Assembly: GCF_014132155.1 (NCBI RefSeq)
Contig: NZ_BLJQ01000001.1
Coordinates: forward strand, 310,001-374,000
Source of the DNA: Gluconobacter sp. Gdi
GTDB taxonomy: Bacteria > Pseudomonadota > Alphaproteobacteria > Acetobacterales > Acetobacteraceae
DNA: 64,000 nt
Reading direction: 5' to 3'
The notes below the pieces were generated by a model that was not told where the DNA came from, did no database searches, and saw only the letters and a list, made by a program, of their open reading frames with translations. Positions 43,569 through 53,274 of this stretch are shown piece after piece (position 1 is the stretch's first letter; every line of letters starts with the position of its first letter). The position numbers and the translations under genes were made by a program.

Positions 43569-44006
43569 ATGGGGATGTCCGCTGGAGGAGGTGGGCGTAT
43601 GGGTGGCCGTCGTCGGCGCCCCGCGTCTGAGATCAACGTTACGCCGCTTGTGGACGTCATGCTGGTGCTGCTCATCATTTTCATGGTGACGGCGCCGATG
43701 ATGACCAGTGGCGTCAATGTCGATCTGCCCAAGACGGATGCCAGCCCGGTCAATGCTGACACCAAGCCGATCACGGTTTCCCTGCGCAACGATGGTTCGT
43801 TGTACCTGGGGGAAGACCCGATCACACCCGAGCAGCTTGTGGACCAGCTCAAGGTCCAGTCCCAGAACGATCCGAACCATCGGATCTTTGTCCGGGCTGA
43901 TGCACATATCGACTATGGTCGCGTGATGCAGGTCATGGGACAGATTACGTCTGGCGGCTTTACGCATGTGGCACTGCTGGCTCAGCAGCCTCAGAGCGGC
44001 CAGTAA
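43569..44006 (+). CDS. tolR: Tol-Pal system subunit TolR
   Basis: A 145-residue protein with one membrane helix: SEINVTPLVDVMLVLLIIFMVTAPM, with the conserved Asp of the proton path in the VDV segment. The periplasmic ExbD/TolR domain follows (VNVDLPKTDASPVN..., IFVRADAHIDYGRVMQVMGQI). The N-terminal cytoplasmic tail is Gly/Arg-rich. It is tightly spaced with tolQ and tolA. Confidence 0.96.
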   Translation: MGMSAGGGGRMGGRRRRPASEINVTPLVDVMLVLLIIFMVTAPMMTSGVNVDLPKTDASPVNADTKPITVSLRNDGSLYLGEDPITPEQLVDQLKVQSQNDPNHRIFVRADAHIDYGRVMQVMGQITSGGFTHVALLAQQPQSGQ

Positions 44007-44018
44007 GAGGACACCACA

Positions 44019-45014
44019 GTGGTGCGTCCACGTCGTTCGGACAGGCGTCGCTTTCGCAACGCGCTTCTGGGTTCAGTCGGTGTCCATGCGGCACTGATCC
44101 TGTACCTGGTTGTGCGGATCCCGTTCGAGAAACCACCTGAACCGCCGGAGCCTCCGGCGGTTCAGATGGAATTTGAGGAGGCAGGGCCTCCTACCCATCC
44201 CATCAAGGCTGACCATCCGGCTCCGAAGCCGGCTCCTGCGCCTGCGCCCGTGAAGAACGAGGCTCCTCCGTCTCCGACGCCTCCTCTGAAGGCGCCGACG
44301 GAAGAACCGCCACCGCCGCCACCGCCGCCGCAGCCGGTCCCGCCGACGCCTGAGACAAAGCCTCAGCCTCTGCCGCCGACGAAGCTTCCGCCAAAAATTA
44401 CGGAGCCGTCGCCTGAGCCTGTTCCTGCGTCTCCGCCGAAGCCGTCTCCGCCTTCAAAGTCTGCAATGGTGGCTCCCCCGAGCCCGCAGACACAGAAGGC
44501 TGACAAGCTGCCGGATACGCCGAAGTTCTCGCATCTGACCCAGCCGAATGCGTCCAAGAATACGCAGGCGGACAGTCATTCTCTTTTGGCGACGCTGGAT
44601 AGTTTCCGGTCTGACCAGAAGCAGACGCATGCACCCAAGGCGAAGGCCAATCCACCACAGGGTGGAGCCCCGGATGGCGGCGGTGTGCCGAATGGCGATA
44701 TCACCAAGTCTCTGTCCATGGCGGATCAGAAGGCGATCGGTGGTTCCGTGCGGCGTTGCTACACGGAAGACACGGAAGCGCGGAACTATGCGAGCTTTGT
44801 CGCGCATCTGATTGTGACGGTGGATGCAACGGGTGAGGCACGTCTTGTGAAGTATGCTCCGGATACGGCAGCGAAGATGGCGGCAGATCCGTCCTATCGT
44901 GTGCTGGCGGAGCGTGCGCGGGATGCGGTTCTGAGCCCGACCTGTGCCCATCTCCCCATTCCTTCCAACCTGCTAGGCCAGACGCATCAGCTGCGTTTTG
45001 TCTTCAGGCCGTAA
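44019..45014 (+). CDS. tolA: Tol-Pal system linker TolA
   Basis: A 331-residue protein spanning the periplasm. It has a short basic cytoplasmic end, one membrane helix (about 14-32), then a long Pro-rich segment (about 38-160, many PP and PxP units) where E. coli TolA has an Ala/Lys helix. The C-terminal domain (about 225-331) fits TolA domain III and the TonB-like fold, including a Cys pair, RRCYTE and SPTCAHL. The start is GTG with AGAGGA seven bases upstream. Confidence 0.9.
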   Translation: MVRPRRSDRRRFRNALLGSVGVHAALILYLVVRIPFEKPPEPPEPPAVQMEFEEAGPPTHPIKADHPAPKPAPAPAPVKNEAPPSPTPPLKAPTEEPPPPPPPPQPVPPTPETKPQPLPPTKLPPKITEPSPEPVPASPPKPSPPSKSAMVAPPSPQTQKADKLPDTPKFSHLTQPNASKNTQADSHSLLATLDSFRSDQKQTHAPKAKANPPQGGAPDGGGVPNGDITKSLSMADQKAIGGSVRRCYTEDTEARNYASFVAHLIVTVDATGEARLVKYAPDTAAKMAADPSYRVLAERARDAVLSPTCAHLPIPSNLLGQTHQLRFVFRP

Positions 45015-45031
45015 ACCCTAGAGGAATCATC

Positions 45032-46396
45032 ATGACCTTCATTTCCGATTCCGAAGCTGATGCTCTGAGCGCGCTGCTGTCGCGCCGTTCCATCCTCGGT
45101 GCCACAGCCGCGGCTGGTGGTCTTCTTGCAACCCCGCTTTCCGCGTTTGCACAAGGAACTGCGGCCGGTGGGGCGGGAGAAGCTGAAATTACCGTAGATC
45201 AGGCCCGTCAGGCGCCTATCCCCATTGTCATTCCGAGCTTCGGTGCCGGAATGGGTGAACAGATATCCAGTGTCATTTCTTCCGATCTGGCTGGAACCGG
45301 TCTGTTCAAGGTTATGACAGGCGATGTGTCACCTACGGGCACTCCGGACTTCAGCGGGCTCAAGGCTCAGGGCGCACGCGCTGCTGTTGCGGGGCGCGCA
45401 ATCGGCTCCGGCAGTGTTCGTGTGGAAATGCGTCTGTGGAACGTTGTAGCCGGCGAGCAGCTTCAGGGCACGGCCTACACGGCCTCGCAATCCAACTGGC
45501 GTCGGATTGCTCATATTATTGCTGATGTGATCTATGAGCGGATGTTGGGCGAGAAGGGGTACTTCGATACCCGTATCGCTTATATTGCCCGTACGGGGCC
45601 GCGCCGTCATCAGATCACCCGTTTGGCGCTGATGGATCAGGACGGGTTCAATTCCCGGATGCTGACAGGCGGCCAGTGGCTGACCCTGACGCCGCGCTTC
45701 AACCCGGCGCGCGATCAGGTTGCGTTCATGTCTTATGCGAACAACCGTCCGCGCGTGTATCTGTTTGATCTGGGCTCTGGCCGTCAGCAGATGCTGGGTG
45801 AGTTTGACGGCATCTCCTTCGCGCCGCGCTTTTCTCCAGATGGAAGCCGCGTTGTTCTGTCTGCAACGCGTGGTGGTGGATCTGACATTTTTGTTGTGGA
45901 TCTGGCTTCTCGCAGCAAGCATCAGATTACCAGCTCTGGTGGTGCGATTGATACCAGCCCGTGCTTCAGCCCGGATGGCAGCCAGATCGTATTCAACTCC
46001 GATCGTGGCGGTAGCCCGCAGCTTTACATCATGGGCGCATCGGGCGGTGGTGCACGCCGGATTTCCTATGGCTCTGGCCAGTATGGATCTCCGGTCTGGT
46101 CACCTCGTGGCGATCTGATTGCCTTTACCCGCATTGGGCATGGCGGCTTCTCTCTTGGCGTTATGAACCCGGATGGTACGGGTGAACGTATTCTGACGCA
46201 GGGATTCACAGTTGAATCTCCGACGTTCTGCCCGAATGGCCGGGTCCTTGCGTTCTGCCGTCAGAGCGCTTCGGGCGCCGGTGGTGCCGGGTTCGCGTCC
46301 GGAATCGGTACAATTGATATTACAGGCTTTAATGAGCGCCCGATCCGCACGGCAACGGGTGCGTCTGACCCCGCCTGGTCTCCGCTGAACGGCTGA
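45032..46396 (+). CDS. tolB: Tol-Pal periplasmic beta-propeller TolB, with Tat-like signal
   Basis: A 454-residue periplasmic protein linking Pal and TolA. An N-terminal domain (about 50-175) precedes a six-bladed WD40-like propeller with repeats such as APRFSPDGSRVVLSA, SPCFSPDGSQIVFNSDRGG and SPVWSPRGDLIAFTR. The signal peptide is unusual: a 16-residue polar N-region and then SRRSILG (Arg18-Arg19), a weakly hydrophobic core and AFAQG near residue 40, which looks like twin-arginine export. It follows tolA by 17 bases. Confidence 0.95.
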   Translation: MTFISDSEADALSALLSRRSILGATAAAGGLLATPLSAFAQGTAAGGAGEAEITVDQARQAPIPIVIPSFGAGMGEQISSVISSDLAGTGLFKVMTGDVSPTGTPDFSGLKAQGARAAVAGRAIGSGSVRVEMRLWNVVAGEQLQGTAYTASQSNWRRIAHIIADVIYERMLGEKGYFDTRIAYIARTGPRRHQITRLALMDQDGFNSRMLTGGQWLTLTPRFNPARDQVAFMSYANNRPRVYLFDLGSGRQQMLGEFDGISFAPRFSPDGSRVVLSATRGGGSDIFVVDLASRSKHQITSSGGAIDTSPCFSPDGSQIVFNSDRGGSPQLYIMGASGGGARRISYGSGQYGSPVWSPRGDLIAFTRIGHGGFSLGVMNPDGTGERILTQGFTVESPTFCPNGRVLAFCRQSASGAGGAGFASGIGTIDITGFNERPIRTATGASDPAWSPLNG

Positions 46397-46408
46397 ACAG
46401 GTTTCTAC

Positions 46409-46436
46409 CTCCCTGCTGGCGATGGTCAGCGGGGAG
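46409..46436 (+). terminator. Terminator-like hairpin after tolB
   Basis: A 10-bp stem with one G-T pair (46409-46418 with 46427-46436) and an 8-base loop starts 12 bases after the tolB stop. It is followed only by TATT, so termination may be partial. It supports the idea that pal is transcribed separately. Confidence 0.55.
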
Positions 46437-46767
46437 TATTCCCCCAAAGAAGGTCTGGAGCGACCGCTCGGCCGTAAGGGCATTAAAGACCAATTCTGCT
46501 TTTAGAATGGGCATGCAAGAGCTTCGTGTGGAGTCGATTTGAGGTGTTTTCCTCCGACGCCAGAGTCCAGCTTTCCATCGCATCTTCTATAAACTGACTT
46601 TAGCGCCCCAGTTGTCGGGCACAATGTGCCACGCAAGCTACGCTTGGCTGATGCGCAAGCCTTGCATGATGATAAAGGGATTAAAGAATATTCAGCAAAG
46701 TAATTGGCAGAATTCCGCCACATTCCTGTCTAAGTGCTGTGACATTTATGTTGCATCTTCTAGTTTC

Positions 46768-46793
46768 GAAACAGAATCGTTCTCTGGCTTGGG
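46768..46793 (+). repeat. Degenerate direct repeat, copy 1
   Basis: This 26-base segment matches the stretch just upstream of the pal start (46964-46989) at 20 of 26 positions, centred on the shared CGTTCTC. It suggests an old duplication of the pal leader. Confidence 0.45.
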
Positions 46794-46963
46794 GGGAGCA
46801 CCTCACAGGATGCTTGACCCCGGATTTAAGTCATGGGTATGGGCGCTAGTGGCCAGTGCTTTTCCAGTGGTTCGCAGAGAGTTCGTTAAGGATTCTTGAG
46901 CGTTCCTGAGTGGAAAGGTGTGTGGTCCGGAACAACGCGGCAATATGCCGCATTTCGGTTTCT

Positions 46964-46989
46964 GATACGGAACCGTTCTCAGGGTTGAG
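46964..46989 (+). repeat. Degenerate direct repeat, copy 2 (pal leader)
   Basis: The second copy ends five bases before the pal ATG, so it covers the position of the ribosome-binding site. See 46768-46793. Confidence 0.45.
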
Positions 46990-46993
46990 ACAC

Positions 46994-47473
46994 ATGAAGT
47001 TCAAGGTGTTTGGTGCGCTTGGTCTGGCGCTTGTTCTCGCAGCCTGCTCCAACGGTAAAACCGATACGGGCAACAGCACCGGCGCTGGCGCAGCCACGCA
47101 GGAAGCCGGCCCGACGCCGGGCAGCGAAGCTGACCTGGTTGCCAATGTTGGCGACCGTATCTTCTACGAGCTGAATGTATCCCAGCTTTCTGAAGAAGCT
47201 CGTGCAACGCTGGACAAGCAGGTTGCATGGCTCGCGAAGTATCCGCAGGTCAGCGTTCAGATCGCTGGTAACTGCGATGATCGCGGCACCGAAGAATACA
47301 ACATTGCTCTCGGCCAGCGTCGTGCGAATGCTGCTCGTGACTATCTTGTTGCCAAGGGCGTGAGCGCTTCCCGCATCACGACGATCTCCTACGGCAAGGA
47401 TCGTCCGACCGCTGACGGTGACGATGAAGCCTCATGGGCTCAGAACCGTAACGCGATCACCTCGGTTCGCTGA
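46994..47473 (+). CDS. pal: Peptidoglycan-associated lipoprotein Pal
   Basis: A 159-residue outer-membrane lipoprotein. The signal peptide ends in the lipobox LAAC (Cys18), followed by a short Gly/Thr/Ala linker and an OmpA-like peptidoglycan-binding domain (about 52-159) with IAGNCDDRGTEEYNIALGQRRANAARDYLVAKGV, the diaminopimelate-binding block. The residue after the lipid Cys is Ser, which fits outer-membrane sorting. The frame upstream of ATG 46994 lacks signal character. A strong terminator follows. Confidence 0.96.
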   Translation: MKFKVFGALGLALVLAACSNGKTDTGNSTGAGAATQEAGPTPGSEADLVANVGDRIFYELNVSQLSEEARATLDKQVAWLAKYPQVSVQIAGNCDDRGTEEYNIALGQRRANAARDYLVAKGVSASRITTISYGKDRPTADGDDEASWAQNRNAITSVR

Positions 47474-47507
47474 ACCCAGGTCATCCGTCTGACGGACTGA
47501 CAGTTTG

Positions 47508-47546
47508 AACGGCCGGGGGAGTTTATCCTCCGGCCGTTTCTGTTTT
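47508..47546 (+). terminator. Intrinsic terminator after pal
   Basis: A 13-bp GC-rich stem with one G-T pair (47508-47520 with 47526-47538) and a 5-base loop is followed by TCTGTTTT. It stands between pal and cpoB and may be read through, since cpoB normally belongs to the tol-pal group. Confidence 0.85.
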
Positions 47547-47628
47547 AAGACTGTTCATCAACCGAACTCGCCGGTCATTGCGAGAGGGCGCCCAGGCCGG
47601 GCGCTGAGAATGTTTCAGGAGATCTTGC

Positions 47629-48516
47629 ATGGCCCTGTCCCGTCCCCTCCGTGCCGTCATGCTCGGAACGGCGCTTTCTGTGCTTTGTCCTGTCCTGCCA
47701 GCCCTGGCTCAGGACGCGTCGGATGGAGGGGGTATTTCCTCCCGAGAGGCGATTGCTCTTCAGGACGAAATTGCGTCGCTCCGTCAGCAGCTTTCCCAGA
47801 TTCAGAACAGTGGGCCTCTGCCTGCTCCAAGCTCTTCGTCGTCGCGCGGTTCTTCCACCTCGGGAGCCGACGGCAACATGACGGCACAGCTTCTGGAGCG
47901 TGTTTCTGCCCTTGAAGAGCAGAACCGTCAGATGCGCGGGGAGCTGGATCAGCTAAGCAATGCGCAGAAGGAAACGCAGGCTAATCTGTCGAAGCAGATT
48001 TCAGACATGCAGTTTGCGTCGCAGAATGGTGGAAATGGCGCCGCCGCGTCTGCCCCGGCTGCTGCCAGCAGTTCGACAACACCTCCGAAAGCAGCAGAAA
48101 CGGCGTCTCCGTCTTCTGACGATGCTCCCAAGACAGCTATTGATGCATTAAAGCTGGGGAACGCGGCCTTAAAAGCGGGCAAGTATGAAGATGCTGAGAC
48201 GAATGCGCGCTTTGCAATAAAGACTGCCAAGAGCGCTTCCGGCAAGATGGATTCCCAATTCCTTCTGGCTCAGTCTCTGGCCGGTCAGAAGCAGTATCGC
48301 GAGTCTGCTGTTGCCTATTACGACGCCTACAACAAAGCGCCGAAAACGCCGAAGGCACAGGACTCCCTGTTAGGCGTTGCAGCTTCTCTCCTGGCTATGG
48401 GAGATAAGAATTCAGCCTGTCAGGCGCTTGATAAGCTGAAGACTGAGTTCCCAACGCCGACGCCTCGCGTGAAATCCGCAGCAGCAACGTTCCGTGGACG
48501 TGCAGCCTGTCATTGA
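47629..48516 (+). CDS. cpoB: Cell division coordinator CpoB (YbgF)
   Basis: A 295-residue periplasmic protein that couples Tol-Pal function to peptidoglycan synthesis. It has a signal peptide (1-27), an N-terminal coiled coil (about 40-60 and 85-125, with [22 protein letters not shown]), a Ser/Ala-rich linker and C-terminal TPR repeats (about 165-285), including [21 protein letters not shown] and [32 protein letters not shown]. Its end overlaps the tilS start by 23 bases. Confidence 0.9.
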   Translation: MALSRPLRAVMLGTALSVLCPVLPALAQDASDGGGISSREAIALQDEIASLRQQLSQIQNSGPLPAPSSSSSRGSSTSGADGNMTAQLLERVSALEEQNRQMRGELDQLSNAQKETQANLSKQISDMQFASQNGGNGAAASAPAAASSSTTPPKAAETASPSSDDAPKTAIDALKLGNAALKAGKYEDAETNARFAIKTAKSASGKMDSQFLLAQSLAGQKQYRESAVAYYDAYNKAPKTPKAQDSLLGVAASLLAMGDKNSACQALDKLKTEFPTPTPRVKSAAATFRGRAACH

Positions 48517-49738
48517 TCTGAACAATCCCATTCAGGCGGCAGAGTTTTCTGCCTGGGTGGAGTCTTTGGGGCCTTGGTTGCCTGATGCGCCAACTGCGCC
48601 GGTTGGACTTGCCGTTTCCGGAGGCGCAGATTCTCTGGCGCTGGCATGGCTTGCACGGCGTTGGCGTCAGCATGTTCTCGCCTTCATTGTTGACCATGCC
48701 TTGCGTCCCGAGTCTGCGGCGGAAGCGAGACTAACGGCTCAAAGGCTGTCCGAGATGGGCGTGGAAGCCCGGGTATTAACTCTGGCGCCATTTCCAAAGG
48801 GGCGGCTTCAGGAGCGAGCCCGGGATGCGAGATTTGATGCTCTGGAACGGGCATGTGCTGACGCAGGGTGCCTGGACCTTCTGGTGGCGCACCATCTCCA
48901 TGACCAGGATGAAACCGTCTCGATGCGGTATGGTGCAGGAAGCGGACAAGCTGGTTTGGCCGGGATTGCTGCATCTACCATTCGGGGGCGGATCAGGATT
49001 GTTCGGCCACTATTGGCCTGTCATCCGGAACGCCTAAGAGGGACGCTGCGGGCTGCCGGCCTGAGTTGGGTCGAAGATCCTTCCAATCAGAACCGTCGAT
49101 TTGAACGGGTGCGATGGCGCCAGGACCTGACGCAGAGCGAGCGGACTCAAGCTCGCGAGTGGCAAGCGAGCGCTGTGCTGAACCGCGCGCTAAAAGATGC
49201 TGGTCTAGCTGACTTACTGGCGAATGAGGCCGTATGGCATCCTGCGGGCTGGGTTTTCTTAAGAAAAAACGGCGTTTGCGAGGGCAGCGTGTCTGCTCTG
49301 GTGCGGTTGGTTTCTGGCGGTCGTTATCGTCCATCGCGTGAGAAAGTCCTGTCACTCATAAAGCAGGGACAAGGCTCACTCGGGGGCGTGATTATGCGGG
49401 CAGCAGGGCGGTTTGGGAACGGCGTTATCTTTGTCAGAGAAATGCGGTCTGTAGAGGCCTCTGTCTGTGCTGCCGGGCAGCCTCTCTGGGATGGGCGCTG
49501 GCGATGCCTGCAAGAGGATGTGCCTGAAGGAACTCTTATTGGAGCTCTTGGAAGTGGGGCGCAGGGTCTTGATGCCAGACGATTGGGAATTCCTGTCGAA
49601 GCGTTACAGGCACTCCCCGCTCTCTGGCGCGACGGCTGTGTCATAGGGTTGCCAGATCTTCTGGAAAGGGCCGGAACGGTTCCATTCGCCTGGGCTGGAG
49701 GGGTTCCAGTTACCGGCGAAAACGGCGTAAACGGGTGA
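48494..49738 (+). CDS. tilS: tRNA(Ile)-lysidine synthase
   Basis: TilS converts C34 of tRNA-Ile(CAU) to lysidine so that it reads AUA, an essential step. The 414-residue protein has the PP-loop ATP motif [15 protein letters not shown] (residues 42-47 core), [25 protein letters not shown] and [21 protein letters not shown]. The C-terminal part is divergent. The proposed GTG start lies inside cpoB. A later start would cut into residues before the PP-loop, though some shortening is possible. Operon position before ftsH is common (tilS-ftsH). Confidence 0.94.
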   Translation: MDVQPVIDLNNPIQAAEFSAWVESLGPWLPDAPTAPVGLAVSGGADSLALAWLARRWRQHVLAFIVDHALRPESAAEARLTAQRLSEMGVEARVLTLAPFPKGRLQERARDARFDALERACADAGCLDLLVAHHLHDQDETVSMRYGAGSGQAGLAGIAASTIRGRIRIVRPLLACHPERLRGTLRAAGLSWVEDPSNQNRRFERVRWRQDLTQSERTQAREWQASAVLNRALKDAGLADLLANEAVWHPAGWVFLRKNGVCEGSVSALVRLVSGGRYRPSREKVLSLIKQGQGSLGGVIMRAAGRFGNGVIFVREMRSVEASVCAAGQPLWDGRWRCLQEDVPEGTLIGALGSGAQGLDARRLGIPVEALQALPALWRDGCVIGLPDLLERAGTVPFAWAGGVPVTGENGVNG

Positions 49739-49770
49739 AAAGCGTACCAAAATGCGTGGAAATGCGTTTT

Positions 49771-49802
49771 CCTGCCCTTGATGGGGTAGGATCATGGGCA
49801 GG
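49771..49802 (+). repeat. Long imperfect hairpin between tilS and ftsH
   Basis: CCTGCCC (49771-49777) pairs with GGGCAGG (49796-49802), and after a T-T mismatch TGAT pairs with ATCA around an 8-base loop. It starts 32 bases after the tilS stop. It may end tilS transcripts or fold in the ftsH leader. Confidence 0.45.
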
Positions 49803-49905
49803 ACCGCCTATGTTATGAAGTCAACGCAGACTATGACGTCGGCCTGTTGAGATGATGAAGCCCTGCTGCATCTGACGGACAGTCTGAAGGACGACAGAGA
49901 ACGAG

Positions 49906-51810
49906 ATGAACAATTTAGGCCGTAACGTTGCGATCTGGGTGGTCATCATCATGGTCGGAATGGCAGTGCTGACCGCCTTCCAGCCCGGTGGAAGCCAGCA
50001 TGCTGCCCAGCAGATCGCCTATTCCGATTTTGTCCATGATGTGGACGAGCACCAGGTGCGCTCGGTGGTTATCCAGGAACAGAATATTTCTGGAACACTG
50101 ACGAACGGTACCTCCTTCGAAACCTATGCACCGATGGATCCGGGCCTTCCGGCTCGTCTGACCGGCGCGGGTGTTGAAGTGACAGCCAAGCCAATGGATA
50201 GCGGTGAGAACTCCATCCTGCGGTATGTGGGAAATTATCTTCCCGTTCTTCTGCTTGTTGGCCTGTGCTTCATGGTGTTTCGCCAGATGCAGGCCGGTGG
50301 TGGCCGTGCGATGGGTTTTGGCAAGTCCAAGGCTCGTCTGCTGACGGAAAAGACGGGCCGCGTCACATTTGACGATGTGGCAGGTATCGATGAAGCCAAG
50401 GCTGAACTAGAGGAAATCGTCGAATTCCTGAAAGACCCGCAGAAGTTTACGCGTCTGGGTGGCAAGATCCCCAAGGGCGCCCTGCTGGTCGGCCCTCCGG
50501 GTACGGGTAAGACGCTTCTGGCCCGTGCAATTGCTGGTGAAGCCAATGTGCCGTTCTTTACGATTTCCGGTTCGGACTTCGTGGAGATGTTCGTTGGTGT
50601 CGGTGCATCCCGTGTGCGTGACATGTTCGAGCAGGGCAAGAAGGCTGCTCCGTGCATTATCTTCATCGATGAAATTGACGCCGTTGGCCGCCATCGTGGT
50701 GCCGGTCTTGGTGGCGGCAATGATGAGCGCGAGCAGACCCTTAACCAGATGCTCGTCGAGATGGATGGTTTTGAGAGCAATGAGGGCGTTATCCTGATTG
50801 CAGCAACCAACCGTCCGGATGTTCTGGATCCGGCTCTGCTGCGTCCGGGGCGTTTTGATCGTCAGGTCGTTGTGCCGAACCCTGATGTTGCTGGTCGCGA
50901 AAAGATCCTGCGCGTTCACATGAAGAAAGTACCACTGTCTTCAGATGTGGACCCAAAAGTGATTGCTCGTGGTACGCCAGGCTTCTCCGGTGCTGATCTT
51001 GCCAACCTTGTGAATGAAGCTGCTCTGATGGCTGCCCGTCAGGGACGCCGTACGGTCGGAATGGCTCAGTTTGAAGAGGCCAAGGACAAGGTCATGATGG
51101 GCGCAGAGCGTCGGTCCATGGTCATGACCGAAGACGAAAAGCGCTCGACGGCTTATCATGAAGCCGGACACGCCATCTGCGCGATCTTCACGCCGGGTAG
51201 TGACCCCATTCATAAGGCCACGATTGTGCCGCGTGGGCGCGCTCTGGGTCTGGTGATGACGCTGCCTGAGAAAGACAACATTTCCTACAGCCGGAAATGG
51301 TGCCTGGCGCGTCTGGTAATTGCCATGGGTGGCCGTGTTGCTGAAGAAATCATCTTTGGCCCGGAAGAAGTCAGTGCCGGTGCGTCGGGTGATATCAAGA
51401 GCGCTACCGATCTGGCTCGCCGAATGGTCACGGAATGGGGCATGAGCGACAAGCTCGGCATGATTTCCTATGGCGATAACGGACAGGAAGTCTTCCTGGG
51501 TCACTCTGTCACGCAGAACAAGAATCTGTCTGAGCAGACGGCGCGCGATATCGACGTAGAGATCAAGGCTCTGATTGATACGGCTTACCAGCAGGCGCAT
51601 CATCTGCTTCTGACGCGGATTGATGATCTGCACCGTCTGACAGCGGCTCTGCTCGAGTACGAGACGCTGACTGGGGATGATGTTGGTCGGATCATGCGGG
51701 GAGAGGCGATCGAGCGTCCATCCGATGACGAGCAATTGCCCGATAATCGCCGCGCCTCTGTGCCGACGACGCGTCCGGGTGCGTTTGATCCGGCTCCTCA
51801 GGCAGGCTAA
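49906..51810 (+). CDS. ftsH: ATP-dependent zinc metalloprotease FtsH
   Basis: A 634-residue membrane-bound AAA+ protease that degrades damaged membrane proteins and regulators such as LpxC and sigma-32 in other bacteria. It has membrane helices at about 7-25 and 105-125, Walker A GPPGTGKT (196-203), Walker [14 protein letters not shown], the second region of homology [21 protein letters not shown] and the zinc site HEAGH (His418, Glu419, His422). Asp in the [12 protein letters not shown] block should be the third ligand. No heat-shock promoter was recognised upstream. Confidence 0.98.
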   Translation: MNNLGRNVAIWVVIIMVGMAVLTAFQPGGSQHAAQQIAYSDFVHDVDEHQVRSVVIQEQNISGTLTNGTSFETYAPMDPGLPARLTGAGVEVTAKPMDSGENSILRYVGNYLPVLLLVGLCFMVFRQMQAGGGRAMGFGKSKARLLTEKTGRVTFDDVAGIDEAKAELEEIVEFLKDPQKFTRLGGKIPKGALLVGPPGTGKTLLARAIAGEANVPFFTISGSDFVEMFVGVGASRVRDMFEQGKKAAPCIIFIDEIDAVGRHRGAGLGGGNDEREQTLNQMLVEMDGFESNEGVILIAATNRPDVLDPALLRPGRFDRQVVVPNPDVAGREKILRVHMKKVPLSSDVDPKVIARGTPGFSGADLANLVNEAALMAARQGRRTVGMAQFEEAKDKVMMGAERRSMVMTEDEKRSTAYHEAGHAICAIFTPGSDPIHKATIVPRGRALGLVMTLPEKDNISYSRKWCLARLVIAMGGRVAEEIIFGPEEVSAGASGDIKSATDLARRMVTEWGMSDKLGMISYGDNGQEVFLGHSVTQNKNLSEQTARDIDVEIKALIDTAYQQAHHLLLTRIDDLHRLTAALLEYETLTGDDVGRIMRGEAIERPSDDEQLPDNRRASVPTTRPGAFDPAPQAG

Positions 51811-51831
51811 TCAAACCGTTAACCGCACCGC

Positions 51832-51880
51832 AAGGCGCGTCATTGGAGGGGAATTTCCTCTCCGGTGCCGCGCCTTTTTC
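51832..51880 (+). terminator. Intrinsic terminator after ftsH
   Basis: An 8-bp base stem AAGGCGCG/CGCGCCTT (51832-51839 with 51869-51876) encloses a second GGAGGGG/CCTCTCC pairing and runs into five Ts. It lies only 33 bases before the glmM start, so glmM needs read-through or a promoter within ftsH or this gap. Confidence 0.8.
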
Positions 51881-51912
51881 TTATCTATCGAGACAGGCAG
51901 GATTTCATAACC

Positions 51913-53271
51913 ATGGCCAGCAAGAGGGCTCTGTTCGGGACGGACGGCATCAGGGGAACTGCAAACACCGCTCCGATGACGGTGGAAGTTTCCCAGAAGC
52001 TTGGACAGGCCGCGGGCCTGTATTTCATGCGCAGTCAGAGCCGTCGACATACTGTTGTGCTGGGCAAGGACACACGCCTGTCCGGGTATATGATTGAATG
52101 TGCGCTTGTGGCTGGCTTTCTGTCTGCTGGCATGGATGTGATTCTTGTTGGGCCGCTTCCGACGCCGGCAATTGCCATGTTGACGCGGTCTTTGCGGGCA
52201 GACCTCGGTGTCATGATCTCGGCCTCTCACAATCCCTTCACCGACAATGGCATCAAGCTGTTTGGCCCAGACGGTTTCAAGCTCTCCGATGAAGTTGAAG
52301 GGGAGATTGAAGCCATGATGGGACAGGACCTGTCTCAGCGTTTGGCTTCACCGGCAGAAATCGGGCGTGCCTCTCGTTTGAACGATGCTGCTGGCCGCTA
52401 CATTGAGAATGCCAAAGCTTCCTTCCCGCGGGGGCTGCGTCTGGATGGTTTGAAGATTGTTCTCGATTGCGCGAATGGATCTGCATATCGCGTTGCACCA
52501 ACTGCTCTCTGGGAGCTGGGTGCGGAAGTCATCAAGATTGGTTGTTCACCGGATGGCCTGAACATCAATGACGGTGTTGGCTCTACCCATCCAGAGACGC
52601 TTTGTGCTGCCGTGAAAGAACATGGCGCGGACTTCGGCATTGCGCTGGACGGAGACGCCGACCGTGTTCTGATCGCCGATGAGAACGGCAATCTGGTTGA
52701 TGGCGACCAGATTCTTGGGTTGATCGCCCGATTCTGGAAGCAGCATGGACGTCTGCGGACCAACACGGTTGTGGCCACGGTCATGTCCAATATGGGGCTG
52801 GAGAAGGCTCTTGCGGAAGATGGTCTGGAGCTTCAGCGGACGGCCGTCGGGGATCGCTACGTCGTCGAGCGCATGCGTGAGAATGGTGGGAACCTAGGCG
52901 GGGAGCAATCCGGGCACATGGTGCTGTCCGATTACGCTACGACCGGAGATGGGCTGATTGCCGCTCTACAGGTTCTGGCTGTTTCAGTGGAGACCAAGAA
53001 GCCCGCTAGTGAGATCTGTCAGGTCTTCCAGCCTTTCCCGCAACTTCTCAAAAACGTTCGCTACTCTGGGGCTAATCCGTTGAGCAGTCCCGAACTGGCG
53101 GCTGCCAAAGCTTGGGCGGAAGAACGTCTCGCCGGGCGCGGTCGTCTGGTTCTGAGAGCTAGTGGGACCGAGCCTCTGATTCGCGTAATGGCGGAAGCAG
53201 AAGACGATGCGCTGGTTCTTCAGGTCGTGGATCATGTCTGTGAGGCGATCAGAGCAATTACGGAGGCCTGA
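51913..53271 (+). CDS. glmM: Phosphoglucosamine mutase
   Basis: GlmM converts glucosamine-6-phosphate to glucosamine-1-phosphate on the way to UDP-GlcNAc for peptidoglycan and lipopolysaccharide. The 452-residue protein opens [14 protein letters not shown], has the phosphoserine loop [14 protein letters not shown] (Ser105), the metal loop [31 protein letters not shown] for sugar binding and [14 protein letters not shown] for phosphate binding. ATG 51913 matches the family start; the frame continues upstream into the ftsH terminator and is not credible there. Confidence 0.97.
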   Translation: MASKRALFGTDGIRGTANTAPMTVEVSQKLGQAAGLYFMRSQSRRHTVVLGKDTRLSGYMIECALVAGFLSAGMDVILVGPLPTPAIAMLTRSLRADLGVMISASHNPFTDNGIKLFGPDGFKLSDEVEGEIEAMMGQDLSQRLASPAEIGRASRLNDAAGRYIENAKASFPRGLRLDGLKIVLDCANGSAYRVAPTALWELGAEVIKIGCSPDGLNINDGVGSTHPETLCAAVKEHGADFGIALDGDADRVLIADENGNLVDGDQILGLIARFWKQHGRLRTNTVVATVMSNMGLEKALAEDGLELQRTAVGDRYVVERMRENGGNLGGEQSGHMVLSDYATTGDGLIAALQVLAVSVETKKPASEICQVFQPFPQLLKNVRYSGANPLSSPELAAAKAWAEERLAGRGRLVLRASGTEPLIRVMAEAEDDALVLQVVDHVCEAIRAITEA

Positions 53272-53274
53272 CGT

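Larger units (their letters stand above)
46437..46993. other. Gene-poor spacer between tolB and pal
   Basis: About 560 bases separate tolB from pal, although elsewhere they are usually adjacent. Short open frames exist on both strands (plus 46612-46899 and minus 46502-46723), but they lack ribosome-binding sites and recognisable motifs. Base composition is lower in GC than the flanks. Part of it could be decayed coding or insertion-sequence DNA. The only repeat seen is a 26-base degenerate copy of the pal leader. Confidence 0.5.

Noticed and set aside
46612-46899. 95-codon frame and an opposing 73-codon frame (46502-46723) in the tolB-pal spacer as genes or a transposase remnant
   Set aside because: There is no ribosome-binding site, no DDE or other transposase motif and no terminal inverted repeats. 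They are reported only as part of an unexplained spacer.
47505-47915. 136-codon plus-strand frame over the start of cpoB
   Set aside because: It is out of frame with the signal-peptide-bearing CpoB and begins inside the pal terminator.
49739-49905. Heat-shock (sigma-32) promoter before ftsH
   Set aside because: CTTGAT is present, but no matching -10 element lies at a workable distance.
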